Shown here: positions 15,754-23,901 of the stretch, in pieces | How the letters are laid out: the number at the start of each line of letters is the position of its first letter | Numbering within the stretch: the first letter of the stretch is position 1 | Position numbers and translations under genes: made by a program | Notes under the pieces: model-generated | Databases searched by the model: none | What the model was told of the DNA's origin: nothing | What the model saw: only the letters and a program-made list of their open reading frames with translations | NCBI RefSeq assembly: GCF_030546645.1 | Contig: NZ_JAUOTO010000002.1 | Coordinates: forward strand, 248,001 to 312,000 | Source of the DNA: Flavitalea plasmicola | GTDB taxonomy: Bacteria; Bacteroidota; Bacteroidia; Chitinophagales; Chitinophagaceae | Direction: 5' to 3' | Length of the DNA: 64,000 nucleotides

Positions 15754-17349
15754 TCAACCTTTTTTCATAAATGCAAATTTTATCTTGAGTCTCCGCATCT
15801 TCGAATTAAGTGTACTGGAAGGGATGTTCAATTCCTCCGCCGCGCCACCCAGGCCAGAGACTTTACCCCGGCATTTCTTCAATACGGCTATAATGTGCTC
15901 CCGTTCCACCTGATCGATGGTCTTGATGCGCGCGTCCCCGGGCATTCGGTATTCGCTGCGCAACAGTTGCATCGGCAACTCGTTTATGATCTCGTTGTCA
16001 GGAAAGAGGGCGCAACGCTGCATCACGTTTTCGAGCTCACGCACGTTGCCCGGCCAACCATATGCCTGCAATTGTTTCATGGCGTTGCTGGAAAATCCAG
16101 GCGGGTGCTTAGGTCCTTTGGTGTGTTTGTGCAATAGATGCATGGCCAGGAATGGAATATCTTCTTTCCTGTCCCTTAGTGGCGGAATGCTGATCGGGAA
16201 AACATTCAATCTGAAATAAAGATCGCTTCTAAAATTTCCCTTGTGGACTTCTTGCAGCAGATCGCGGTTAGTTGCTGCGACGATCCGGACATTCACTTTT
16301 ATCAGATCCATTCCGCCAATGCGTTCTATTTCGCGTTCCTGGAGTACTCTCAGGAGCTTTGTTTGCAGAACGAGGGGCAGTTCGCCGATCTCGTCCAGGA
16401 AGATGGTGCCGTTGTTTGCCTGTTCGAATTTGCCGATGCGACGGTCGGTCGCGCCGGTAAAGCTGCCTTTTTCATGGCCGAAAAGCTCGCTTTCAATGAT
16501 CTCCGCGGGTAATGCTGCGCAATTGACTTTCACCATCGGTTTGTTTTTCCGGGGTGAGTTTTCATGCAAGGCCCGCGCGATCAGCTCTTTACCGGTTCCA
16601 GTCTCGCCCAGTATCAGCACGGAAGCGTCGGCTTGTGCGACTTCGGCTACCTGGTCGAACACATGCCGCATACTATCGCTGATGCCTATCATTTTACCAT
16701 ACACCGGGGATGGCATATGCTTGTCCGGCTTGAGCTGGTTTTTTGTTGGAAGAAGCGTTGGGCATATTTTGAGAGGCGACTGATCTTGTTGCGTCAGTTG
16801 ATAAAATCTGGGGGCGATGATCTTTGCGGCAACATGCAGGACCGCAATCGTACGAGGCCCGAATCCGCCCTTTTTGTTCGTCCGGAATGCGAGGAAGCCG
16901 ACAAGTATGGAGTAATTCCAGAATGGTATATAATAACTGTATTCGAATTCCATTTCCCTTTGAAATAGCCGGGAGTCTTTTTGGAGCATGCTTGTCCAAC
17001 GCGATCGGTGGAATTGTTTTGGTGTGCGAAAGGCGAAGCCGGCTATTTCGTCGTTTTGTTGCTGTAGAAGACTGATCTCGCCTTCATCCTGGTGCTTCGA
17101 CATTTTGCCATGCCGGTACGTCAAATGACTGTTGCCAGCGGAAGCCCGGCCAAGAAGAAGATCTGCCGTTTCAAAGTCGACGATGTCCTTAAGTGCAGTA
17201 ACTACTGTCGAGAAAAATCCGGACAGATCGGATATCGTAGAGATGGAAATCAGCAGTCCCAGAAGTTCCTCAGCTTTATTGTTTTCGATGACTTGCGACA
17301 AATGGAAATGGTCATTTTCACCATGTTCTATCTTTTCAAGCTTTTCCAT
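15754..17349 (-). CDS. Sigma-54 dependent activator with GAF-like sensor domain
   Basis: A 531-residue FhlA-like activator without a receiver. The N-terminal GAF-like domain spans about residues 30-200 (ISDLSGFFSTVVTALKDIVDF ... KIIAPRFYQL). The AAA+ domain has GETGTGKE, the contact loop GSFTGA (Ala to Ser relative to GAFTGA), GTIFLDEIGE and RSDLYFRLNVFPI. The Fis-type HTH is GLGGAAEELNIPSSTLNSKM. It is first in a three-gene operon with the kinase and the response regulator. Its own promoter region holds copy 2 of the 25-bp repeat, suggesting autoregulation. Confidence 0.94.
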   Translation of the reverse strand: MEKLEKIEHGENDHFHLSQVIENNKAEELLGLLISISTISDLSGFFSTVVTALKDIVDFETADLLLGRASAGNSHLTYRHGKMSKHQDEGEISLLQQQNDEIAGFAFRTPKQFHRSRWTSMLQKDSRLFQREMEFEYSYYIPFWNYSILVGFLAFRTNKKGGFGPRTIAVLHVAAKIIAPRFYQLTQQDQSPLKICPTLLPTKNQLKPDKHMPSPVYGKMIGISDSMRHVFDQVAEVAQADASVLILGETGTGKELIARALHENSPRKNKPMVKVNCAALPAEIIESELFGHEKGSFTGATDRRIGKFEQANNGTIFLDEIGELPLVLQTKLLRVLQEREIERIGGMDLIKVNVRIVAATNRDLLQEVHKGNFRSDLYFRLNVFPISIPPLRDRKEDIPFLAMHLLHKHTKGPKHPPGFSSNAMKQLQAYGWPGNVRELENVMQRCALFPDNEIINELPMQLLRSEYRMPGDARIKTIDQVEREHIIAVLKKCRGKVSGLGGAAEELNIPSSTLNSKMRRLKIKFAFMKKG

Positions 17350-17410
17350 TCCGCGGCAGTTAAGTGAGTGATCAGACTAAGTTACGCTATTATCGACCCA
17401 ACTAACAATA

Positions 17411-17426
17411 AACTATTTACATGCCA
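17411..17426 (-). promoter_or_regulatory. Sigma-54-like promoter P2 (-24/-12)
   Basis: The minus strand reads TGGCATGTAAATAGTT. The -24 element is good (TGGCAT); the -12 element TAGTT is poor. It lies 53 bp below repeat copy 2, matching the P1 and P3 geometry. It would drive the activator-kinase-regulator operon starting at 17349. Confidence 0.45.
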
Positions 17427-17478
17427 AAGTCTCAAACAATTGAACTTAAACGAATTACACTTTTAGCTGTCGACGTAA

Positions 17479-17503
17479 TTTGTTTTATTTCGCTAATTCG
17501 TCA
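17479..17503 (-). promoter_or_regulatory. Upstream activator repeat, copy 2
   Basis: Begins TTTGTTTTATTTCGCTAA on the plus strand. It differs from copy 1 at three of 25 positions. It is placed about 80-105 bp upstream of the predicted P2 start, between the regulator operon and the SnoaL-like gene. Confidence 0.6.
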
Positions 17504-17545
17504 CCTCCTGCAATGGAAACTGGTGCAAGCTCGGCTTTTTCAAGA

Positions 17546-17950
17546 CTACACCTCGCTGAATGCCGTCCCGAACATCGGGTTTCCGCTCGGAGATTCGTCT
17601 TTTCTGACCTCATTTTCGATCACATCCCAATGTTCGACCAATTTTCCTTCGCTCATCCGGATGATATCCGCCGCTATCCACGCTTTCGGCTGTCCAATGC
17701 CGCTGAATCTGCCGTGGACCATGACGATATCTCCCTCCGCGACTATCTGCCCCATCTCATACTTTAGGGATTTGGGTAATTGGGCGACCAATCTTTTCAG
17801 TCCATCTCGCCCTGGTGGAATATGTGCGCTGTGCTGGAGGTAATCTGACGACCAAAAACGCTCAAAGGCACTTTCATCTCTTTTGTTGAAAACGGCATCG
17901 AATGCTTCTTTGACGATTGCCTTGTTTCTTTCCTGAAGATTGTTTTCCAT
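17546..17950 (-). CDS. SnoaL-like (NTF2-fold) protein
   Basis: A 134-residue single-domain protein of the SnoaL/ketosteroid-isomerase-like superfamily. It has the N-terminal helix RNKAIVKEAFDAVFNKRD, then FWSSDYLQHSAHIPPGRDGL, EGDIVMVHGRFSG and SEGKLVEHWDVIE. Such proteins bind small hydrophobic molecules or act as isomerases or hydrolases, and the exact reaction cannot be read here. It is a single-gene unit preceded by the best sigma-54-like promoter in the window (P3), so it should belong to the same regulon as the redox operon. Confidence 0.85.
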   Translation of the reverse strand: MENNLQERNKAIVKEAFDAVFNKRDESAFERFWSSDYLQHSAHIPPGRDGLKRLVAQLPKSLKYEMGQIVAEGDIVMVHGRFSGIGQPKAWIAADIIRMSEGKLVEHWDVIENEVRKDESPSGNPMFGTAFSEV

Positions 17951-18023
17951 TTTAGTGAATTAAAAAGTTTAAGATTTATTGCCGGTCCAATCACGCGTTT
18001 GAAATGCCAGCGCATCGATATGT

Positions 18024-18039
18024 TACAACGAACGTGCCA
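18024..18039 (-). promoter_or_regulatory. Sigma-54-like promoter P3 (-24/-12)
   Basis: The minus strand reads TGGCACGTTCGTTGTA. It is a perfect TGGCACG -24 element with -12 element TTGTA, one mismatch from TTGCA. The predicted start is about 60 bp upstream of the SnoaL-like gene. It lies 54 bp below repeat copy 3. Confidence 0.65.
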
Positions 18040-18092
18040 ATGACACGCCTGTTTAGTATTCAATCAATTGGGTAATATGGCCGGCAGGAAGG

Positions 18093-18113
18093 CTTGTCTT
18101 ATATGATAAATCC
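18093..18113 (-). promoter_or_regulatory. Upstream activator repeat, copy 3 (diverged)
   Basis: The plus strand reads TTGTCTTATATGATAAATC from 18094. It shares TTGTCTTAT and TAAATC with copy 1 but is one base shorter in the middle. The inner part TTATATGATAA is a perfect dyad. It is positioned like copies 1 and 2 relative to its -24 element. Confidence 0.5.
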
Positions 18114-18137
18114 GTTAAAAAAATTGAGGTTCCATTA

Positions 18138-18323
18138 TTAGTATAATTTATCCGTAGCTCTTACTACTTTATTAATATTATTTGTGGCATAAGCTAACCC
18201 GTTGTTAGAAGCTGTGGTTGGAGTATGTACCTGCGACGGATAGGCATAAACATCAGAATATGTTGCTCCATATTGGTCTCCTACTCCTGTTTCGCCAAAT
18301 AGCCGGAGGCTGTGTTTGAGCAT
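18138..18323 (-). CDS. Short open frame of uncertain status
   Basis: 61 codons starting MLKHSLRLFGETGVGDQYGA and continuing with SDVYAYPSQVHTPTTASNNG. No family is recognised. It lies in a poorly coding stretch between repeat copy 3 and a truncated nuclease gene. It may be a gene fragment or chance; the rest of 18114-18460 shows nothing else recognisable. Confidence 0.2.
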   Translation of the reverse strand: MLKHSLRLFGETGVGDQYGATYSDVYAYPSQVHTPTTASNNGLAYATNNINKVVRATDKLY

Positions 18324-18461
18324 TTGATCGGTAAACTTACAGGGGATTAAGGCTTATCGCTTATTCGGGTCCGTTCCAGAACCTGCACAGCGTGTATTTT
18401 GCTGGCTGCCATGGGGTTTTCATCCCGTGCAAATGCCCTTAACAACTGGCACACAATGAAA

Positions 18462-18486
18462 AACCGCCGGTGGTATGCCGGCGGTT
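18462..18486 (-). terminator. Hairpin terminator after the nuclease remnant
   Basis: Perfect 9-bp stem AACCGCCGG/CCGGCGGTT with a 7-base loop. On the minus strand it is followed by TTTTCATT. It lies 25 bp past the stop of the 18511-18915 frame. Confidence 0.6.
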
Positions 18487-18510
18487 CGTATCGCTTCAAA
18501 GACAGGGATA

Positions 18511-18915
18511 TTACCAAGTCTTCAATTTCCTTTTTATGTTGTTCACGAATTCAATGGAGACATCACAAGAGATGGCAATCTTCTCCACAGGGTAGTCGGA
18601 ATTCCTTAACAGGTTTTCAACAATAACCCTCGTCGTTTCCTTCTTGCCTTCAGCAAAGCCTTCTTGCTTGCCTTCCATTTTTAGATACTCAACAGTATTC
18701 ATAACACTAATTTTATCTGTTTGCTTAAACAGGGTATCAAATTTACGATTCATTTCCTGCTTCTCAAAGAGGACGTAATTCCTTAAAAAGTTAAAGATCG
18801 CCCTATTCTTTTCCCTATCAAAACCCTTCTTCTGTAACCTTCTGGCGTCTATTCTTCGCGTGCCTAATTCCGCGGATATATACAGCCCTGTAAGCGCTGA
18901 AGGATAAAGGTTCAA
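18511..18915 (-). pseudogene. C-terminal remnant of an Rpn-family PD-(D/E)XK nuclease/transposase-like protein
   Basis: The frame shows FDREKNRAIFNFLRNYVLFE and then MNRKFDTLFKQ. It continues with MNTVEYLKMEGKQEGFAEGK and ends with a small helical tail (IAISCDVSIEFVNNIKRKL). This is the usual C-terminus of Rpn (YhgA-like) recombination-promoting nucleases in Bacteroidota, which are about 280-300 residues long. The catalytic N-terminal domain is absent; text upstream of about 18840 does not match the family. It is treated as a 3' remnant. Confidence 0.6.
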
Positions 18916-18994
18916 CTATTTGGGAAAAACCAGTGATCTTCATCATGTTACCGCCTGATCTTCCGCATCGATGATGGCCACTCAAAAAAAACCC

Positions 18995-19002
18995 TATCTT
19001 TG
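18995..19002 (+). promoter_or_regulatory. -7 box TATCTTTG of the efflux operon
   Basis: Matches the Bacteroidota -7 consensus TAnnTTTG and ends only 5 bp before the ATG at 19008, which would give a leaderless or near-leaderless mRNA. The -33 element is not obvious. Confidence 0.45.
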
Positions 19003-19007
19003 TGACC

Positions 19008-19388
19008 ATGAAAAAGGCGATCGCCATATTGCTGATGTTCGTCTACCTCTTCGGTACGACGGAAGCTTATCAGGCCCTCAAATTGCCTTTACTCGTCGAG
19101 CACTACATCAAACATAAACAGGAGAACTCCCACATGACCCTGCTCGGCTTTCTGAAACTTCACTATTCCGACAAAACAGTTTTCGATGCCGACTACCAGC
19201 AGGATATGAGACTACCCTTCAAGACACAGGAGAACACCAGCCTTTTCTCCGCCGTAAACGATATCCCGCAGCCTATGATCATCGTTGTCGAGAGCCCTGT
19301 CCTGGCCTCGACAGACTACGTCCTACTGGACGCCCGCGTAAACTTTTTTGCTTTCCCCCACTCCGTCTTTCAGCCTCCCCGAGCATGA
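19008..19388 (+). CDS. Small exported protein at head of metal-efflux operon
   Basis: A 126-residue protein with an N-terminal hydrophobic stretch (AIAILLMFVYLFGTTEA) that could be a signal peptide. It then has LKLPLLVEHYIKHKQEN and LLGFLKLHYSDKTVFDADYQQDMRLPFKTQ. Proteins of this type precede CusA-like genes in many Bacteroidota; no biochemical role is known to me. The ATG at 19008 is used rather than the GTG two codons upstream. A 127-bp gap separates it from the pump gene. Confidence 0.7.
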   Translation: MKKAIAILLMFVYLFGTTEAYQALKLPLLVEHYIKHKQENSHMTLLGFLKLHYSDKTVFDADYQQDMRLPFKTQENTSLFSAVNDIPQPMIIVVESPVLASTDYVLLDARVNFFAFPHSVFQPPRA

Positions 19389-19515
19389 TTTTTCAACCCG
19401 TTTTAATTAGCCGGCCATTAGGGCGGTGGGTTCAGCATGCGTTAATTCGCCATTAACCGAACGACTCGCCCTGACGCAATGGCCATTTAATCACCCACAT
19501 ACTATTGTGTAACTC

Positions 19516-22500
19516 ATGCTAAACGCTATTATCAGCTTTTCCGTCAGGAACAAGCTCATCGTCGGCATCTTCATCCTGATACTCGTCGGCTGGGGGGCCT
19601 ACTCGGTAACCCAGCTGCCCATCGATGCCGTACCCGATATCACCAATAACCAGGTCCTCATCATAACCACCTCACCCAGCCTTGGCGCGCCGGATGTCGA
19701 ACGCTTTATTACTGTTCCGGTGGAACAGGCCACACGCAACGTTCCGGGCATCGTCGAACAGCGAAGCTTTTCCCGCTTCGGCCTTAGCCTGGTCACTATC
19801 GTATTTAACGACGCCACCGATGTCTACTGGGCCCGGCAGCAAGTCGGCGAACGGCTGGCACAGGCGCGGCAACAGATACCGGCCGGCATGGGCGATCCCC
19901 AACTGGGGCCGGTGACCACGGGCCTGGGTGAGATCTTTCAATATGCAGTTCGGCCCAAGCCGGGTTATGAAAGCAAGTATGACCTCAATGCCCTCCGGGA
20001 CATTCAGGACTGGATCATTCGACGGCAGCTGCTCGGAACGGAAGGTGTCGCGGACGTCAGCAGCTTTGGCGGAAAGGTCCGGCAATACGAAGTAACCGTC
20101 AATCCCGAACGGCTCAAGAGCTTCCAGCTCACTATTGCGGACGTTTATAAAAGCATCCAGGCAAATAACCAGAATGCCGGAGGCGCCTATATCGAGAAGG
20201 GCCCCAATGTGCTGTTCATCCGAACAGAAGGCCTGGCCGGCAGCCTGGACGACATCGGCAACATCGTCGTCAGACAGACCAATACCCGCATTCCCGTGCT
20301 TGTCAGGGACGTGGCCGACGTGCGCATGGGCAGCGCCATCCGCTATGGCGCCATGCTGTTCAATGACGCCGGCGAAGTATCCGGAGCCGTCGTCATGATG
20401 CTCAAAGGCGAGAACAGCAGCAAGGTGATCGGCAACATCAAGCGAAAGATCAAAGAGATCGAGAAGACCCTGCCCGAAGGGACCGTCATCGAACCCTTTC
20501 TCGACCGCAGCAAGATGGTCGGCAACGCGATCACTACCGTCGAGCATAACCTCCTGGAAGGCGCCCTGATCGTTATCGGGGTACTCATCCTCTTTCTCGG
20601 CAATGTCCGTGCGGGCCTGCTCGTCGCCTCTGTCATCCCACTATCCATGCTCTTTGCTATCATCATGATGAACATCTTCGGCGTCAGCGGCAACCTGATG
20701 AGCCTGGGCGCGCTTGACTTCGGCCTGCTGGTGGACGGCGCGGTCATCATCGTTGAGGCTGTAATTCATAAGTTGTCGCATGGACGCGTCCTGGGTCAGG
20801 CAACCACCATCGACCAGGGACAAATGAACGAAGCCGTGGAAGTCTCGGCCGGGAAGATGATGAGCAGCGCGGTCTTCGGCCAAGTCATCATCCTGATCGT
20901 GTATCTGCCGATCCTCTCCTTACGGGGCATCGAGGGTAAGATGTTCCGCCCCATGGCCGAAACCGTCTCCTTCGCTATTATTGGCGCTTTTTTATTATCG
21001 CTGACCTATGTGCCAATGGTGAGCGCCCTCTTCCTCAGCAAAAGACTGAACCACAGGAAAACCATCTCAGACCGCCTCATCGAATGGTTGCTCCGCATCT
21101 ATCGGCCCCTTTTGAAAATCGCCCTGCGCGGGCCACGTTGGGTAATAACGGCCGCCGTCGTGGTGTTCGCCTTCTCCGTGTTCCTGCTAACCCGGCTGGG
21201 CGGGGAGTTCATCCCGCAGTTGGAGGAAGGCGACTTTGCCGTCGACACCCGGCTACTCACCGGCTCTTCCCTCACCCATACCATCCGGACCACTCAGCAA
21301 TCCGCCAGAATATTACTGGACAGCTTCCCCGAAGTTGAAAAGGTCGTTACCAAGATAGGCTCCGGAGAGATACCTACGGACCCCATGCCGCTGGAAGCGG
21401 CGGACATGATGGTGATCCTGAAGCCCAAAGCTCAATGGAAAAGCGCTGCCAGCTTTCCCGAGCTCGCCAATAAAATGAGCGCCGCCCTGGAAGAGGTGCC
21501 GGGTATCGCTACGGGCTTCCAGTTCCCCGTCCAAATGCGCTTCAACGAGCTGATGACAGGCGCCCGCCAGGACGTAGTCTGTAAGATCTTCGGCGATGAC
21601 CTCGATACGCTGTCGCATTACGAAGAAAAGCTGGGTCGCATCATTCAAACCGTGAAGGGCGCCCGAGACCTTTATATGGAGACGGTCACAGGGGTGCCCC
21701 AACTCGTCATCCGGCATAACCGCGCCGCTATGGCCAGCTACGGCGCTTCGATCAGCGATGTCAACAATACCATCCAGTCCGCCTATGCCGGTGCTGCCGC
21801 CGGCCTTGTCTTCGAGGGTGACCGACGGTATGATCTGGTCATTCGCATGCAGGAAAACTGGAAACGGGACCCGGCGAACATTGGTAATCTGCCTGTCGGT
21901 CTGTCCAACGGAGATCAGGTGCCCCTTAGTACCCTCGCCATGGTAGCGATCCAGGACGGCCCTTACCAGATCCAGCGCGAAGATGCGCACCGGCGCATTT
22001 CAGTTGGCTTCAACGTGCGCGGCCGGGATGTACAAAGCATCGTCCAGGAGCTGCAGGAAAAAGTCTCGCGCGAGCTGCACCTTCCCGCAGGATACTATAT
22101 CACCTATGGCGGTCAGTATGAGAACCTGCAGGCAGCCAGCCGCCGGCTGAGCATCGCCCTGCCCATTGCCTTGCTGCTGATCTTTCTCATGCTCTTCTTT
22201 GCCTTTGGCCGCATCAAATACAGCCTGCTCATCTTCTCCGCCATTCCATTGTCAGCCATCGGTGGCGTCCTGGCCCTATGGGCAAGGGGGATGCCATTCA
22301 GCATTTCGGCCGGCGTGGGCTTCATTGCGCTATTCGGCGTAGCGGTCCTCAATGGCATCGTCCTGATCAGCGAGATGAACAGGCTGAAGGAACAGGGCAT
22401 GGGCGATGCCCGCAAGATCATCTTCTATGCGACGGAGGTCCGGCTCAGACCCGTATTAATGACCGCCGCTGTGGCCTCCCTCGGTTTCCTCCCCATGGCG

Positions 22501-23895
22501 CTCAGCGATGGGGCCGGCGCGGAAGTGCAACGCCCGCTGGCTACCGTCGTCATCGGCGGCCTGGTCACTTCCACGTTGCTCACCCTGCTGGTGCTGCCAA
22601 CCCTTTACCTCATGATCGAAAAAAGCGGGAGGTCCAAAAAGAGCAGGAATCCCGGCAAACTATCGATGACCGCCCTGCTGCTGCTCGCGCTGACCGCCCC
22701 TGCAATTCTTTCTGCCCAGGAAACCAGAAAATTGAGCCTCGAAGAAGCACTCCAACTGGCCGCGAAACAGAACGGCACACTGAACATCAGCAGGCTCCAG
22801 GAAAAGTATTACGCAACTTTGCAACGGTCGGCCGCCGACATCCCCCGAACGCAACTGTCGACAGAATGGGGCAATATCAACAGCGCGGCCTTCGACAACA
22901 GGTTCACGATAGCGCAAACCTTTTCACTGCCGTCCGTCTATTCCCGCCAGCGCGATCTTTTTACTGCCGAAGCAAACAGCGCCCAGGCCCGCACAACATT
23001 ACAGACAGCAGAGATCGCCCGCCTGGTAAAGCTGGCCTATCTTCAACTGCAGGTCTTGCGGGAAAAGCAGCTTTTGCTGGAACAAATGGACAGCATCTAT
23101 CTACGTTTTAGCGAGATGGCCCGGCTTCGCTTCGAAAAGGGAGAATCCAACCTACTTGAAAAGACGACGCTCGAGAACCAGGCCCAGCAGATAGCCCTTC
23201 AACTCGGCCAGACCCTCGCCGACCGGAGGGATGCCGCCATCCGCCTGGGCCTGTTGTTGAATATGGAAGACCCCCTTGATGCGGCCGACCGGCTTGCCCT
23301 CCCGGCCGCCAGCCCTGCCCCTGACAGTGGCTTCGTCGGGCGTCATCCGATGATCGGATATTACCATCAGCAGGAAGCGGCTGCCGCCGCAATGACACGC
23401 GTCCAGCGGTCCCGCCTGCTGCCGGATATCAGCTTCGGCTATACGAACCAGTCGATCGCGGGATGGCAGCTAGCCAAGGACCGTTCGGAAACCTGGTACG
23501 GAAATGCAAACCGATTCTCCACCGTTCAACTGGGCGTAAGCATCCCGGTCTTCAATCGTGCACAACAAGCGCGTATTAAGGCGGCACAACAGCAGCAGGT
23601 GATTGCGGGAGCCGCCAGTCAGCTGGCCGTCAAACAATTGCAGGCGCAGCTATCACAGACCATCAATGCCTACGCCAAATACGCGGAAGCTGTTGCCTAC
23701 TACCATACAAGCGGTCTCACCCAGTCCAATACGCTGTTGCAAACCGCCATATTGAGCTATAGGAACGGCGCTATCGGCTATGTGGAATGGGGCGCACTTG
23801 CCGGCAACGCCATACAGATCCGTTTGCAATATATCGAAGCGATCAGTAACCTGGTGACCCAGCGCATCGAACTCGACTATCTTCTTACATACTAA
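19516..23895 (+). CDS. CusA/CzcA-type heavy-metal RND pump fused to a TolC-like outer-membrane channel
   Basis: A 1459-residue fusion. Residues 1 to about 1040 are an HME-RND permease with the N-terminal TM helix, FITVPVEQATRNVPGI, the TM4 proton-relay motif DFGLLVDGAVIIVEA (about 400-415) and GVAVLNGIVLISEMNRL in TM11. From about residue 1051 a second signal-like stretch (MTALLLLALTAPAILSAQ) leads into two OEP/TolC repeats (LSLEEALQLAAKQNG, VQLGVSIPVFNRAQQARIKAA). The fusion is known in this phylum. It should export monovalent or divalent metal ions from periplasm or cytosol with the adaptor encoded next. The metal cannot be read from the sequence. Confidence 0.95.
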   Translation: MLNAIISFSVRNKLIVGIFILILVGWGAYSVTQLPIDAVPDITNNQVLIITTSPSLGAPDVERFITVPVEQATRNVPGIVEQRSFSRFGLSLVTIVFNDATDVYWARQQVGERLAQARQQIPAGMGDPQLGPVTTGLGEIFQYAVRPKPGYESKYDLNALRDIQDWIIRRQLLGTEGVADVSSFGGKVRQYEVTVNPERLKSFQLTIADVYKSIQANNQNAGGAYIEKGPNVLFIRTEGLAGSLDDIGNIVVRQTNTRIPVLVRDVADVRMGSAIRYGAMLFNDAGEVSGAVVMMLKGENSSKVIGNIKRKIKEIEKTLPEGTVIEPFLDRSKMVGNAITTVEHNLLEGALIVIGVLILFLGNVRAGLLVASVIPLSMLFAIIMMNIFGVSGNLMSLGALDFGLLVDGAVIIVEAVIHKLSHGRVLGQATTIDQGQMNEAVEVSAGKMMSSAVFGQVIILIVYLPILSLRGIEGKMFRPMAETVSFAIIGAFLLSLTYVPMVSALFLSKRLNHRKTISDRLIEWLLRIYRPLLKIALRGPRWVITAAVVVFAFSVFLLTRLGGEFIPQLEEGDFAVDTRLLTGSSLTHTIRTTQQSARILLDSFPEVEKVVTKIGSGEIPTDPMPLEAADMMVILKPKAQWKSAASFPELANKMSAALEEVPGIATGFQFPVQMRFNELMTGARQDVVCKIFGDDLDTLSHYEEKLGRIIQTVKGARDLYMETVTGVPQLVIRHNRAAMASYGASISDVNNTIQSAYAGAAAGLVFEGDRRYDLVIRMQENWKRDPANIGNLPVGLSNGDQVPLSTLAMVAIQDGPYQIQREDAHRRISVGFNVRGRDVQSIVQELQEKVSRELHLPAGYYITYGGQYENLQAASRRLSIALPIALLLIFLMLFFAFGRIKYSLLIFSAIPLSAIGGVLALWARGMPFSISAGVGFIALFGVAVLNGIVLISEMNRLKEQGMGDARKIIFYATEVRLRPVLMTAAVASLGFLPMALSDGAGAEVQRPLATVVIGGLVTSTLLTLLVLPTLYLMIEKSGRSKKSRNPGKLSMTALLLLALTAPAILSAQETRKLSLEEALQLAAKQNGTLNISRLQEKYYATLQRSAADIPRTQLSTEWGNINSAAFDNRFTIAQTFSLPSVYSRQRDLFTAEANSAQARTTLQTAEIARLVKLAYLQLQVLREKQLLLEQMDSIYLRFSEMARLRFEKGESNLLEKTTLENQAQQIALQLGQTLADRRDAAIRLGLLLNMEDPLDAADRLALPAASPAPDSGFVGRHPMIGYYHQQEAAAAAMTRVQRSRLLPDISFGYTNQSIAGWQLAKDRSETWYGNANRFSTVQLGVSIPVFNRAQQARIKAAQQQQVIAGAASQLAVKQLQAQLSQTINAYAKYAEAVAYYHTSGLTQSNTLLQTAILSYRNGAIGYVEWGALAGNAIQIRLQYIEAISNLVTQRIELDYLLTY

Positions 23896-23901
23896 ACCTG
23901 C

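Noticed and set aside
19672-20547. 291-codon minus-strand frame inside the RND pump gene
   Set aside because: Antisense shadow of a strongly conserved transporter.
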